Part shown: positions 48,118 to 60,180 of the stretch, piece after piece
How positions within the stretch are numbered: the stretch's first letter is position 1
How the letters are laid out: each line of letters opens with the position of its first letter
The notes under the pieces: model-generated
Seen by the model: only the letters and a program-made list of their open reading frames with translations
What the model was told of the DNA's origin: nothing
Database searches by the model: none
NCBI GenBank assembly: GCA_039654915.1
Contig: CM077599.1
Coordinates: 70,896,001-70,960,000 of the forward strand
From: Aquilaria yunnanensis
Lineage: Eukaryota; Streptophyta; Magnoliopsida; Malvales; Thymelaeaceae
Reading direction: 5' to 3'
Length of the DNA stretch: 64,000 nt
Translations under genes and position numbers: made by a program

Positions 48118-51100
48118 TCAGTACCGTTCTCCAAAACGGAAAAAGAGTGCTCCAGTTCCTGTGTTGTGGTCGACGGCATATTCAGCTCTAACTAGGCCAA
48201 GCTTGGCGCCAAAACCATATGATGAGCCTTGACCCATTCGTCTGTAAACCTCTGTTGGGTTGCCTTTCACATCCTTTGAACTTCCAAGGTCATTTCCATG
48301 CTCAGCAAATGCGTATACATGAGTGTTTCTCACAGGTATCCTGATCTCAGCTCCAAGCTGCAAGTCAAAGAGCTGGTAATTATCCCAGACATATAATTCA
48401 AAAGTACACGAATATATTCCACTAGTAGTCGAAGTGACCAATGAACATAAGTTCCCCAGATGTAGTTTACCTCAAGGATGTTTCTTGCTGCGCCTAATTC
48501 ACCCATGTTGTAACCCCTCACTGAATAGGGGCCCCCAAGAGTAAATGCATCATAACTAGGGAGGTCACCAACGCAACCTCCATAATGGCTATGAAGGACC
48601 AGAACAGGTGGTGGTGGTTTGTTAGCACCTTCTTCCACTTTCTTCAATTGAAGAAAATGTGTAACTGTGAGTTGGTGGCGATTAAAGAACGGAAACTTAG
48701 TTCCAATGCCAAGCCCCTGATCCACCTACAGTATACATAAATATATTGCAAACTGCAGTTAGCAAGAAATAAAAAGTTGAAATTTTGAAGGCACAGGGTC
48801 AACATCCTTGTATGTAAGGGCTAGCACCCATGATTCAGTCCAAATAAACAGATCACCTCTAAAAATAACTAAAAGCCAGCAGGTTCATTGGTCATGAAGA
48901 CCGTCTTCTAACAGCAATAGTAAGGTCCATGGAAAAATAAGTTATCATATAATCCTGGAGATAAGATGTAAGAAAGCTATTTTCACAAACCCAATAAGTA
49001 ACCTATTGGTAGACAGTGTACCCATGTTCAATCCTCAACCAGTACATCAGCTTCATAAATGAATTATCTCACCTGGAATACATTTCTCTGACCAACTATT
49101 GCTCCATTCACAAACTTGGTGTTATCACGTGTAATGTTTGCTTGAAAAAATGCCATTCGATCAATACCAGTGCCGCTGAGAGTTGTTGGAGGCCCATCCG
49201 CACTGATACCTCCACTTGGCAGGACTCTTTGACCATTTGCAGAGATATGACTGCTCTCATCTCGTGTTGTAATCTCTTCCATTACAAGTCCGTAAGTGAA
49301 TTTACTTTGACGGGTGAAATTCTGCCAGTAAAATAGCAATCAGCATACATCTACAAACTATGAACACACAAGTAAGGCAACTTCAACATAGATAATAGAA
49401 AACAGAATTGCACATTACCTCAGTAATATTAGCTTTTAAGCCAGATCGATCAACCCATATAGGGGGCACCTCATCCAATCCTGGTCCACCAGTAAAGACT
49501 GGGCTTAGTTTTCGGCTGTTGAAGCAGCTAGCACGGAAAGTACGGTTCCGGGGATTATAAACACCATCTAAATATGGATGTACATATTCCAACTTAAAAG
49601 CAAGATCATCCTGACAGAAATTTCACAGAAACATCTCATCATGTATCAACTTCATGAAGAAAACAACTAACAGAGGTACATCCTACTCTGCAAGAATTTG
49701 CAACAATAAAATGGTTGAAAGTTGCAACAAGCATCCTTCAGAAGAACACTCAAAAAACAAACATGAGGAATCACCTGAGGATTGAAGAAGTTACTGGTGG
49801 TAACTGAACCAAGAATTGACCTATTAAGTCCACTGAGATTGCGATGCTCAAATGAAACAGTTCCTCCTGGTTGAAGTGAAGCCTGAATAGAAAAATGCAT
49901 TACTTTGTTATTTTCTCTTAAAAAAAAACCACGCCCAACTTCCAACTATTTCTGAGGAAAATACAGAACAACAACAATAATAATTTCATACAAGTGTTGG
50001 ACGTCCTCCACGGCCAGGAACAATACTCCACTCTGTACTGACTTCAGCTGATTTTTGATCTAGTTCTTTAAGCTTTATCTCAACGATAATTCCTCCCTCA
50101 CTCTTCTCATCAGGCCGTGGATTCACTTCAATATTTGAAAACAAAGCCAATGAGTTTATATTCCTCAGAGCTTGTTTCCCACCTTCTATGTTAAAAACAT
50201 GACCTGCTTTAAGCTGCAAATCAGAAAGGAAGATCTCTAGTTAAAGTATTGATTCATGAAAGAAATAATTCAATGTTCACAACAAGTGCATCATCTACAC
50301 ATGCGTGCGAGCACGCACACAGACACACACACACAACCACACACAAAGGACAGATATATCAATGGAGTTTAAAGCTCATACTGCTAAGCTTCATCAATGA
50401 ACCCTTTATTCAAACTCTCCAAGGTAATACATCCAAACCATACCAGTAATTCAGAAATTATATTTATTCAACACATAATTGTATTCATCAAGTTCAAGCC
50501 AAAAGCTTCACTTCATCGTGTTAGTTTTTACAGATTAACCCAGTCCCATACAGAATGACTAAATCTGCAGGTGCAGACTTTTAAGTAAATCAAATGAACC
50601 ACCGCACAACAATGTCAGAAAGTTGTCGATCAGTCCATCTCATATGCCCAACTCCAATATAACATGTTTTACCAACAAGCGACCATCTTTTAAATGCTTG
50701 AATCTCCATTAGCACAATCAGCACTCAAAATCACATCAATTCAGTTCAGTTAAGCTTTTAACACTGAAACAGTCCAGTAAGCTAAAAGCACAATCAACAG
50801 TCCATCACCAAGCAAAAACTCGAACCAACATAAAATAACCAAAGCCAGAATCATAAAGCACCCACCTGTTTGGGCAATTCTCTCCTCACAACAGGAACTT
50901 GGGTGTTACCCTCCACCACATTTCCAAGCTTATCCTGAAACTGAATCACCACCTGCGTAATATCCCCTTCCACAACCTCACAAACCACCTCTTTCGTGTT
51001 CAAATTCCCGAAATTCACAACCTGCGCGCACGCGTAGCCCTCCTCGTGGTACCACTTCTGCACTCTGTCCCTTATCTTCTGCAGCAACCTCGCACTCACC

Positions 51101-52023
51101 TTTCCTTGCTCCAACAGCATTTGCCTCACCTCAGCATACACCGCCTTTGGCAGCAAACACGGCCGCGCCTTGTTGATCCGTTTCTTGTAATCCTTCTCCA
51201 TGAGCTTATAGTACTCCAGCTTCTCCTTATCCGTCATGTCCGCGTCCATCTCGATCGGCTTGGACTGCGGCATCAGCCCAACGTTGATACACCGAAATCT
51301 CTCAGCGGACTGCCAGGTGCTCTCGGTGAAAGATATTGTCAAAGCGAGCGTCCCATCTGGGTTCGTCTTCCCTTCCATGTCGACTTTCTCGAACATCCCA
51401 CAAGTTGTGAGATTCTCGAGCTCTTTCTGCAACTGGGCCTTGGTGTAGATCCCGCCGGGTCTCAAAGACACCATTTCAAAGAACGAATCTTCAGTCCCCA
51501 CGGTGTCCCGTCTCCGCTTGTCGAAGAACAAAATCTCGGAAATTTTATATTTCTTGAAGCCGCTCAGCTTGCCGAGCTGAACCGGGATGTTCCCCGGCAA
51601 TCCATGGGAGTCCCATTCCTGGGATTCATTGTTTTCGTCAGCAATTGCCGCGGAAGGCGACAAGAAATCTGCCCAGAAATGGTGGTCCCCGCCACCGCCG
51701 CCGCCTCCTCCTCCGGACCCACTGCCGCCATTACCGAATCCACCACCACCTCCGCCGAGTTCAGCGGGAAGTGGGGAGAAGCGAATGAGGAGAGTGGCGG
51801 CGGCGGAAGCGGAGGCGAGGGCAAGGGGCTTGGAGAGGGATTTGAGGAGAGAATTCTTCCGGGGTTTAGGGTTTTTGGAGGGGAGGTTGCAATTGATGAT
51901 GGAGGAGCGTGAAGGCGAATAAGCTGCGGAGGATGGGGGAAGCTTACGGCGCCGGGAGGAGGAGATATTGGTGGCGGCAGCGGAGGAGGAGAGGAAGTGG
52001 GAGGAGGCAGCGAAGGAGGACAT
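48118..52023 (-). CDS. TOC75-3: TOC75-III, protein-conducting channel of the chloroplast outer envelope translocon
   Basis: Seven exons join in phase: 52023-50866, 50213-49992, 49882-49775, 49610-49419, 49321-49073, 48725-48471 and 48357-48118, encoding 807 residues, close to the Arabidopsis protein. Residues 1-130 form the bipartite targeting region, Ser/Arg-rich and then a glycine tract at about 90-112, which in this family is needed for envelope targeting; ASPSAAIADE-like text around 122-130 fits the processing region. Three POTRA domains follow (about 150-450) and then the 16-stranded barrel, ending GALFFRFGERY. It belongs to the Omp85/BamA superfamily and works with TOC159 and TOC33/34 to import preproteins. 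Two hAT MITEs lie beyond about 280 bp upstream of the start. Confidence 0.97.
50310..50345. repeat. (CA)n-type microsatellite in TOC75 intron 1
   Basis: GCACGCACACAGACACACACACACAAC repeats lie inside the first intron of the minus-strand TOC75 gene. Confidence 0.85.
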
Positions 52024-52304
52024 CTGTGTACTGTTGGGTTTAAGCCTCGCTCCTCTTGGTAGACAGATAAGAGACTTTTTGTTCCCGGTTTTGTGAAAGG
52101 AGAGTGGTTATATGGGAGCGGGTTATTGGCTCGTTGGGGTGGCGAAGAGGGTTCTCGTGGGTTTGGAAATATCGAGCCATGGTTCGAGCGCACTGGTTCA
52201 GTAATGCCTCGGTGGGGGCGACAACTACTAGTGGTTTTTTGGCCTTTGAAGTTCTATGAATTTGCCTAGTTGACCTCTAGATGAAATATTTGATTATTAA
52301 TCGT

Positions 52305-53016
52305 TAGGGGTGAAAGTTTTAGGTTTGGGGTCGGATTCAGGTCAAAATCCAAAATAAATAAACCTTTTATGACCAAAGAATGTTAACCCGAATTAACCCA
52401 AAATGGAGAGAACCTGATAGGCCTTAAACTGAATTTTTTAGGGTTAGATTGAAGTTAACTTGAATAACCAGTTTATAATGTGATCTAATGGCGGACGATG
52501 AAGCGAGCAAGGCGACAAGTGATGATGGGCAAGGCAATGCGACGTGTTTGGGAGGAAGAGATCGATAGCGGGGCAAGCAAGGCAAGGTGAGGCATTCGGG
52601 AGGAAGAGATTGAGGTGAGAGGCGAGAAAGACGAGGTGAGGTGCAATAGCCTGACAAGAATGAAAGAGGAAGAGGTCGTGTGAGGCAAGGTGAGGTCGAA
52701 GCTGTGCGATGGAGGGAGGAAGGAAGAGGAGGCTGTGCAATGAAGGGAGGAGGAGGCCGTGCAATTGAGGGATGAGGGAGAGGTCTATGTGTGTATTGGC
52801 TTTTGAGTGTGGGAGTTTAGGAAGCAAGTGGGTTAAGGATGATGACTGAGTGAGTTTATATAATTTTGGGTTAGATCTGAACCAACTTAATTTTTACTCT
52901 TTAAAATCAGGTTGGGTTTGCATAAACCCGAACAATACATTATCTACTTTTTGACATGACCTTAACCCAATATTTAGGGTCAGGTTTCGTATTAAGGTTA
53001 TTTGCTTACACCCTTA
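52305..53016. mobile_element. hAT-type MITE (712 bp) upstream of TOC75
   Basis: Left end TAGGGGTGAAAG and right end CTTACACCCTTA are inverted. The 8-bp flanks ttaatcgt and gtagtcat match at five of eight positions. The inside has GGTTAA/TTAACC words at both edges and a purine-rich GAGGAAG/GCAAGG minisatellite-like core at 52495-52780. No coding is seen. Confidence 0.6.
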
Positions 53017-53088
53017 GTAGTCATATCTTGAACTTTTAATTTTGTACCTGATTTTTTTTTTTTAATGTTGGAAACAACACGCTACAAG

Positions 53089-53621
53089 TAGGGGTGGGTA
53101 TTCAGTTATTTCAGTTTAGACCGAACTGAATTAGTTGGTTAAGTCAGTTTTCGGTTTCTGACCATGAAAAACCAAAATAACCAAATCAATCAGAAAAAAC
53201 TGATCAAAATCGAACTGAAATATTCAATTCGGTTTGGTTTGAAACTAAAATAACCAGATTTACAAACATCTTCTCGATACATGCTGCCTTTTCTTTACAT
53301 TTTCCTCTTATTTCCCCAAATAATCTCATCATCCTCATGCACAAATGAGAAATGAGGGTTGGGCTAGGCCATCTAGGCCTGAACAATAAGTTTCGATGGG
53401 CTACGGGCAAAAGCAGAAACGGGCCATTAGGAGCCAAAAATGTTTTTAAAAAATTCAGCTATTTCGGTTATCGAATTAACTGACCCCTCTAACTGAAACT
53501 AAATTTCAGAAATTTGGTTTTAACCGAAATTGAACTGAAAAATAGAATAAGTCAAACCGAAAAATCAAATTAATTCGGTTTAACGGTTTTTTCGATTTTG
53601 ATCGAATGGCGCACACCCCTA
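53089..53621. mobile_element. hAT-type MITE (533 bp), same family as 5323-5877
   Basis: Left end TAGGGGTGGGTATTCAG and right end GCGCACACCCCTA are inverted. The 8-bp flanks are gctacaag (53081-53088) and actataag (53622-53629), six of eight matching. The CGGTTTGGTTTGAA-type interior matches the element at 5323. Confidence 0.75.
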
Positions 53622-53756
53622 ACTATAAGGAGGAAGTAGAACTAATATAAAAAGTGGCCAATTTATTAGCTTCCATTATGAGAAAGTCTAATATGCACCC
53701 TACCTCTTATGTTTATATATCTTTGTATTCTAATATTACCTTTCATAGCATAAAAC

Positions 53757-54105
53757 AAGTATGAACATATCAAATTTTGTGTCCCAAAAAATTAAAGATA
53801 TGTATAAATCAAATATCATATATATACAAACTCGATTTAAAAACGTAAAGGGTCTATATAAATAATGTGTGACATATGTACAAATGAGATCATAGATATG
53901 TTTTCAGTAGTATATAGGGGTTCAACCTTCTATAAAAAAAATATGTATGAACGTGTCAAATTTCGATTCCTAGCAAAATTAAAGATATGTACAAATCAGA
54001 TAGCATATATGTATAAAATTTGATGTATAAGGCGAGTGATGGATATGCACAAAATATGTAAAGCATATGTACAAATGAGATCACCAAATTGTTATGAATA
54101 TTTTT
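53757..54105. repeat. Tandem duplication of about 185 bp
   Basis: Two diverged copies (about 53757-53935 and 53942-54105) share ATTAAAGATATGTA, ATGTACAAATGAGATCA and neighbouring words in the same order. No gene is visible. Confidence 0.65.
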
Positions 54106-54109
54106 CTAT

Positions 54110-54714
54110 AAATAATTTTATGACTTCTTATACATTATTTTTACATATGTACCTATGATTTGAAATTTTAGCTTTAAAAAGTTGGGATAAAATTATGTAG
54201 TATGAGAAACTTTGAGGGCTAAAAGCAACTAAGCCCAAAAATTGCAAAACACATCTAGGTGTTCATGGTTTTAGGGCCACTGCCTTGTTTCTTCAATTTG
54301 ATGGTGGGACAACAAAATGAGGGCAATGGCGGCTTGGGCTCTAACAGCAACAAAAAAGGTAGTTTTCAGGCATGCTGATAAAGTACAATGATGTCGGATG
54401 GTGCGGATCAAAAACAAAAATGCATCGTGGTGAAGGGCTTCTCAATCGGCTGCTCCTCTTCAATTTGGTGTCAACGAGCGGATGATGGCATAGGCTAGGC
54501 GATGTCGAGGATTGCACCATTAGAGGAAAAAAGGAGATGCATCGTCGAGGACCATGCCGTCATTGGGCAAAGAGATGTACGAACGAAGCTAAGATGGAAG
54601 ACAAAGACATGTTTGTAATTAGTGTGTTTGAATAAGGGTAAAAATGTATTAGTATCCATAGGGGATCAGTGTCATAGAGCGCACCTCAAACATTTTCATT
54701 CCACTCTACTCCTA
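54110..54714. other. Intergenic DNA without a supported gene
   Basis: A GC-richer stretch at 54250-54600 has CGGATGATGGCATAGGC-type text but no open frame with a recognisable domain. Confidence 0.4.
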
Positions 54715-54722
54715 CTTTGGCC

Positions 54723-57700
54723 TAATGATGTTCAAAGGGGCAGGTCGGGATTCGCCCGGGTCAAACCCGGCTTGACATGGGCCCGGGTTAAAGACGGCAA
54801 AGGAGGGGCGGGTATGGGCCTCAGGTAGGAAGGGGTTGAAGTGGACTCGACACGGCCCAAAATCGCAAGTGGGCTTGGTATGGGACCAACCCGAGCCAGG
54901 CCCGGCCTGGCTGGTCCGGTCCGGTCCCAATGGTCAACCACCTTCTCAACGGCTCCAAATTCAAAAAACAAAATGGAAAAATTACATTATAGTCCCTCTA
55001 ACGACATGCAGTCTTATTTTGACCCCAAAAATTACCTTTCCCCCCCCCCCAACAACTATATTCTAAGGGCATTTTAGTTATAAAAAAAAAATGTCTTCCC
55101 CTATAAATAGGGAGGCCATTTCCACCATTTCTTCACACCAATCTTCGCAATCTCTCCATCTCTACTAATACATTCTCTCATTTTCTTGAAGCTCTTAACC
55201 TTAATTTTTTCATTTTTTCTTAATCATTCTTTAATTACTTCCAAAGCTTTTCATCTTCTCAATTTATTCTCACACAAAATGGCATCAAGAAGAAAGGGAA
55301 AGGCCTTAAGCTTTTCATCTCTTAACAGTTTGAGGTCTTCTTTTTGTAGCCTTTCCTGACCAGCGACCCGTGGCATTCAAATCCAACAAATTGATGATGA
55401 CGAGCAATTCAATATAAGTCAATACAACTTGAGGCTCGACGATCAACTTTCTAATGATGACATTGAGGAGGTGGAGCCAACGGCATCATAGAATGTTGGT
55501 GGAGGAGATGTTATCAACGGACCCCGACAAGCGATGAACCCGAACTTCCATCACAAGGTAAGACATCGAGGCTCACCGCATGAGTTTGGGAGCATTTTGA
55601 CCAAGTTTTTGAGAAGGATGCTCATGGCAACGATGCGAGGTTCACAAATTACAAACATTGCAAGACAAAGTTCGCACATAAGAAGAACTCTGACACGAGA
55701 ACACTCAAACAACACATGAAACATAAGCACTCGAATCTATGTTCGGATGCAGCTGCCAGTATCGGCGGTTAGACACAGCTTAGGAGTACTGTCGGCGGAT
55801 TAGGTCTTTTTAGATTTAATCAACAAAATTGTAGAGAATGGATGATGTTAACTGAAAAAATATTTAGACAAGCAGAAGATAGGCACATGGAAAATTGAGC
55901 TAAATCAAAATTAAACCTTGCTTCTAAAAGAACATTTAGGAGTATTGCTAGGATGATGGCATTTAAAATTTATGAAGCCGGTAAATCAAACCTACAAGCA
56001 TACTTCTCTGCTTTTGATCATTCTATCTCATTCACTAGTAACATGTGGACTTTACCACTAGGATAATATTATTATTGTATCACTGCATATTGGATTGATA
56101 ATAGTTGGGTTGTTCAAAAATGTATCGTTGCATTTAAGTGAATGGAGGTCGATCATACTGGTTGGAATATATTCCAAATTATTTTAAAAACTTTTAAAGA
56201 ATTTTTTTGTCATGACAAGGTTTTTAGCATAACATTTGATAATACATCCAACAACGATGTTTCGGCTGAGACATTGAAAGAATCACTAGAACGTATCCGG
56301 GATATCGCATTTTTTCATATTAGATGTGTATGTCATGTTTTAAACTTAGTTGTCCAAAAAGGTCTTCAAGTTTTGAGTATTGAAATTACTCCAATTTGGT
56401 GGGCAATCCATTATTTGAAGTCAAGGAACAAAGTTTTCAAAGAGTTTAAGCTATATTATCTTGAAAATGGCCTCGATTTTAGCTAGAAACGTTTTAAACT
56501 TGATTGCCCTACCCGATGGAACTTGACTTACGAGATGTTGATGGGTACGATGATATTTACTGCACACATGGCATGTTTTATAAATGTCAAAGAAAAGAAA
56601 ACGATTTTGAAACAAGAGATGTGGGATAAACTGTCAAAAGTGACTGCTGTGCTACGATATTTTTATGAGATCATTATTTTTTGCTCCGATGTATACTATC
56701 CCACATCGCAAAAAGTTTCAATGCATTTGGTCAATATTACATGGGTTTTTAACCAATACAAGGATGACGAGTTCTTAAAAGACAAAATTAAGGCCATGAA
56801 AGGTAAATAAATTTTATATTTCAGCGTTATACCCCCGATCTATTTACTTACATCTGCACTAGACCCGACCGTCAGAATCACTGGTATACAGTAGTTACTT
56901 GAGGGTTATTATAGTTTCTTAGAAATGACACATATTTTTATTTATGCTATAACTATCACTATTAAGGAGCACTTACGAGATTTATTTAAAATTTATGCCG
57001 ACCGGCATAAGGATAAAGTTACGAACACTACTTATTCTATCATCGGGTGTGCATCATCATCGGGCTCATCAGCATTCAATCCGGCGGAACAACTCCTCAA
57101 ATGACCCCGTGCTGCAATATACGGTTTTAATGAAATGAACGCATACCTCAACTTGGTTTGGGAGAATAGTGAGATCGACATTCTAAAATGGTGGAAAACA
57201 AGAAGCAACAAATTTCCAATACTCTCCATAATTGCCAATGAAGTTCTAGCTGTTCCCATTTCAATCGTTGCATCTGAGTCGGCTTTTAGCGCCGAAAAAC
57301 ATGTAATTTCATATAAACGCGCAAGGTTATCACCAGATGCAGTTGAAGTTTGTATATACAACCGTGATTTGGGGTCTTATAGCTTTAAGATTACAAGACC
57401 ACAAGAGTTCCGATGATGAAAACCCCGATGAAGTAGATGCTTAAATCCATAGCTTGCTCATTATCTTCATACTTTGTATTTGATCTGATTTTGCTATTCA
57501 ACACAGATCCTAGCTTTTATTTTACATTTACTTTTATGGAACATTTTGCTATTGATTCATGTAAAGCTCATTCCATGTTATATAAGTGCCGTTTGGCTTT
57601 AAAATTAATAAATTTTTACATCAGTGGTTGTGTTTTACTTTTAAAACAAGTAATTTTCAAAAAATTTGTTTTAGAATTAAATTATAAAAATATTAAAAAA

Positions 57701-57860
57701 AAATGGCAGGCCAAGGCCCAGCACAGGCCCAGCTCAGCCCAGGACCATGTAAGGCCCGTCACGGGCCTGGCACACCTCAACCCGGGGTCATTCCCGTGCC
57801 CTCCAAACAAGGCCCAGGCTGGGCCGGTCCCAAGCCGGGTCGGCCCACTGAACACCATTA
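54723..57860 (+). mobile_element. hAT transposon (3.1 kb), once autonomous
   Basis: Ends are inverted: left TAATGATGTTCAAAGGGGC, right GGCCCACTGAACACCATTA. The flanking 8-bp duplications are ctttggcc (54715-54722) and ctttgtcc (57861-57868), seven of eight matching. Both subterminal regions are packed with GGCCCGGG-type words (54740-54930 and 57705-57845), which probably served as transposase-binding arrays. A broken hAT transposase gene lies inside. Confidence 0.88.
55279..57444 (+). pseudogene. hAT transposase with BED zinc finger, degenerate
   Basis: The frame begins MASRRKGKAL at 55279 and then drifts through stops and frame changes. A BED finger is readable (VWEHFDQVFEKD, then NYKHCKTKFAHKKN and LKQHMKHKH), but the first expected Cys of the C..C pair is Tyr. 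The RNase H-like core follows with FSITFDNTSNND and FFHIRCVCHVLNL. The C-terminal hAT dimerisation region is clear at about 57235-57375 (LAVPISIVASESAFSAE, ARLSPDAVEVCI), and the end is SDDENPDEVDA. Stops interrupt it at several places between 55350 and 56820. Confidence 0.85.
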
Positions 57861-58254
57861 CTTTGTCCTTCATAATAATGAGACACAAGAATGTTTTATT
57901 TTCACTAAGTCATTAAAAGCCCGACCCTTTTCTCTAATATTAAGGCTGATTGGGGAATAATCTGTAATATATAGAAACCCAAGTAAACAATCAATAAGAA
58001 TCGTGCAAATTCATCCATTAGTTGTTGTAGCAAATCTTAGAGCTTTCATAATCACCTAAACTTCTATATATAAAGCTGAGGAGCAACATCTTAGCCAATA
58101 TTGCTAATTGCCTGTTCGGCTTGAGTTAACGGGGATGCATTAACATGTTTTTGTCTAAGGCCAATAAATTTATTTCTTTTTTACCCACATTTGTCTTTTT
58201 CCCCAAATTTCCAAAACCTAGCAGACTCATCTATGATCTTGCTCGTGGAGGAGC

Positions 58255-58629
58255 TTGCTCCAACCTTGCTCCAACAAATTTAATCTTGCTTCATTCTTGA
58301 TGCGATCTTACTCTGATTTGCTTCAATTTTGCTTTGGTCATCGCCAATCTCAACCCCGATTATCTCTGATTTGCTTCAATTTTGCCCCGATCATCGTTAA
58401 TCTTAACCTAATTATCTCCGATTTGCTTCGATTTTGCTCCGATTATCGCCAATCTCAACCTCGATTATCTCCGATTTGCTTCAATTTCGATCTGATCATC
58501 GTCAATCTCAACCCGATTATCTCCAATTTTGCTTCTATCATCGCCGATCTCAACCCCGATTATCTCCGATTTGCTTCGATTTTACTCCGATCATCGCCGA
58601 CCTTTCTGTTTGATTTACTGCTCTCATGA
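58255..58629 (+). repeat. Minisatellite of about 58-bp units, open as one reading frame
   Basis: About five units repeat TCTCCGATTTGCTTCRATTTTG and ATCATCGCCAATCTCAACC. One plus-strand frame stays open for 124 codons across the array because the unit pattern lacks stops in that frame; the peptide is a simple repeat (NLNxIISDLLRF) with no domain. I treat it as repeat DNA. A purine-rich GGGGTAGAGGTAGAG patch follows at 58690-58815. Confidence 0.75.
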
Positions 58630-58829
58630 ACTTTTTGTCTTCTTCCTCTCTGGCAAACGATAACCACGAGAAGGATGATTTACAAGCCATACAGGGTAGA
58701 GGCGGGGCGGGGTAGAGGTAGAGTGGGGCAAGAACAGAAGACCAATGATAGAACGGGGTAGAGGTAGAGAAAAATGACGGTGGAAGAATGGTGGAGGTAG
58801 AGTGGGGCGGGGCTGGAAACACTTGTAAT

Positions 58830-59549
58830 TCCAAGAAACTTTAGGGGTAAAAATATCATTAACACAAGTCCAGCCAGCAAAAAAATATTAATTCGGAGCT
58901 ATTAACTCCAAACGAACTGGCCTTAAGTCTAAGAACTTTCATTTGGCAATCGACGAATCCATGCCACAACACTTGGACTTTCTAAATATAATTTTTAGAT
59001 TCTTTTGGAAGACCCTATGTCATATCACCAGCAGCTGGGCACATAGTTTTAAATTTTATATTGCATTGGCTGGTATGGGTAGTACATGCTAATACTGTCG
59101 TAGAAATAGTATAGGATAGTCAAGATAAAAGTTGTTCTCTATATCAAGGTGTACAAGCAGGTATTGAGTATATCGACCATCTTGATACCTGTCAAATAAT
59201 TTTTTTCCTCAAATTTTTATATTTCTAGGTAAAATATATTATAAGTATGTGTAATTAATTAATTTTATAACAAAAATTTACTAATATTTGAAAAAAAAAA
59301 CTTGTATCTTTATTTTTTATACCTTAAGAAAAATGATTTTATTACATATAGTAGAATATTTCTATAAGAAGAACTCATAACTAACTTACATACATATAAC
59401 ATATACTTCACACTTTTATAATATCAAATTTTTGTATGTTCTATGCGTTGATATATTATATTTAAATATATTTTTTAAGTTGACATCTGAGACTGTGCAA
59501 TACCAATATTGGTATTGTTAGAAAAACGCTACTTCATTTGGTACAAGAT
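58830..59549. other. Intergenic DNA without a supported gene
   Basis: AT-rich sequence with no recognisable coding or repeat structure. Confidence 0.4.
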
Positions 59550-60180
59550 TAAGACCTTGGTTGGATCATCCTAAACTTGTACTAGAATTTCACAATTAAG
59601 TCAACCTTTCCGAACTACTACCCAAAAACCCTTTCAACCCCTGACCTTTGCCAACTCAAATCTTTTACTTTCTAAACTTTGACTCAGATTTACTTGCCCT
59701 TCAAATTTTAAAAATTGGTAGCTTTTACCTCTCACCTTACTAAATTGGCTATTTGAGTTATATGTGAATCAAAACGAAGGTAAAATAAAAGATGAATGGC
59801 TAATTAACTATTTGGCTCGGACTTTTACATTGTTTTGATTATCTGCTTCAATCTTCTTAATTCAAGCAATTTAGGGAACTACTAACCATGTCTAATCTTC
59901 ATAACCCAACCAGCATTCTTGTATCGAAATATGATTTATTTAATTTTAGTACCAAACTCTTTTCGCAGAACTAGAGATTTATGTAAAAAAATGTGGCTAG
60001 TTAGTACTTCATCTTTTGTTTTATCTTTGTTTCGGTTCTCATATAATCTAAATAGTCATTTAAGTGGATCGAGTAATAAAATGTACCAATTTCTAAAATT
60101 TAAGGGGCAAGTGAACCCAAATCAAAGTTAAAGGGGTAAAAGGCCTAGGTTGGTGAAGTTTAGGGGTGAAAGAGGTCTTA
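59550..60180. mobile_element. Inverted-repeat element, probable foldback MITE
   Basis: The left part (TAAGACCTTGG to AAATTTTAAAAATTGGTA, 59550-59718) and the right part (TACCAATTTCTAAAATTTAA to AGAGGTCTTA, 60081-60180) are diverged inverted copies. The outer 9-bp flanks match only at five of nine positions, so the family is uncertain. No coding is visible. Confidence 0.5.

Noticed and set aside
50899..51912. Long plus-strand open frame (337 codons) opposite TOC75 exon 1
   Set aside because: It is the shadow of a GC-rich coding exon; the minus-strand frame matches TOC75-III throughout and the opposite frame has no domain.
51564..52193. Minus-strand Pro/Ser-rich frame of 209 codons
   Set aside because: It overlaps TOC75 exon 1 in another frame; the proline runs come from the polyglycine and transit-peptide coding.
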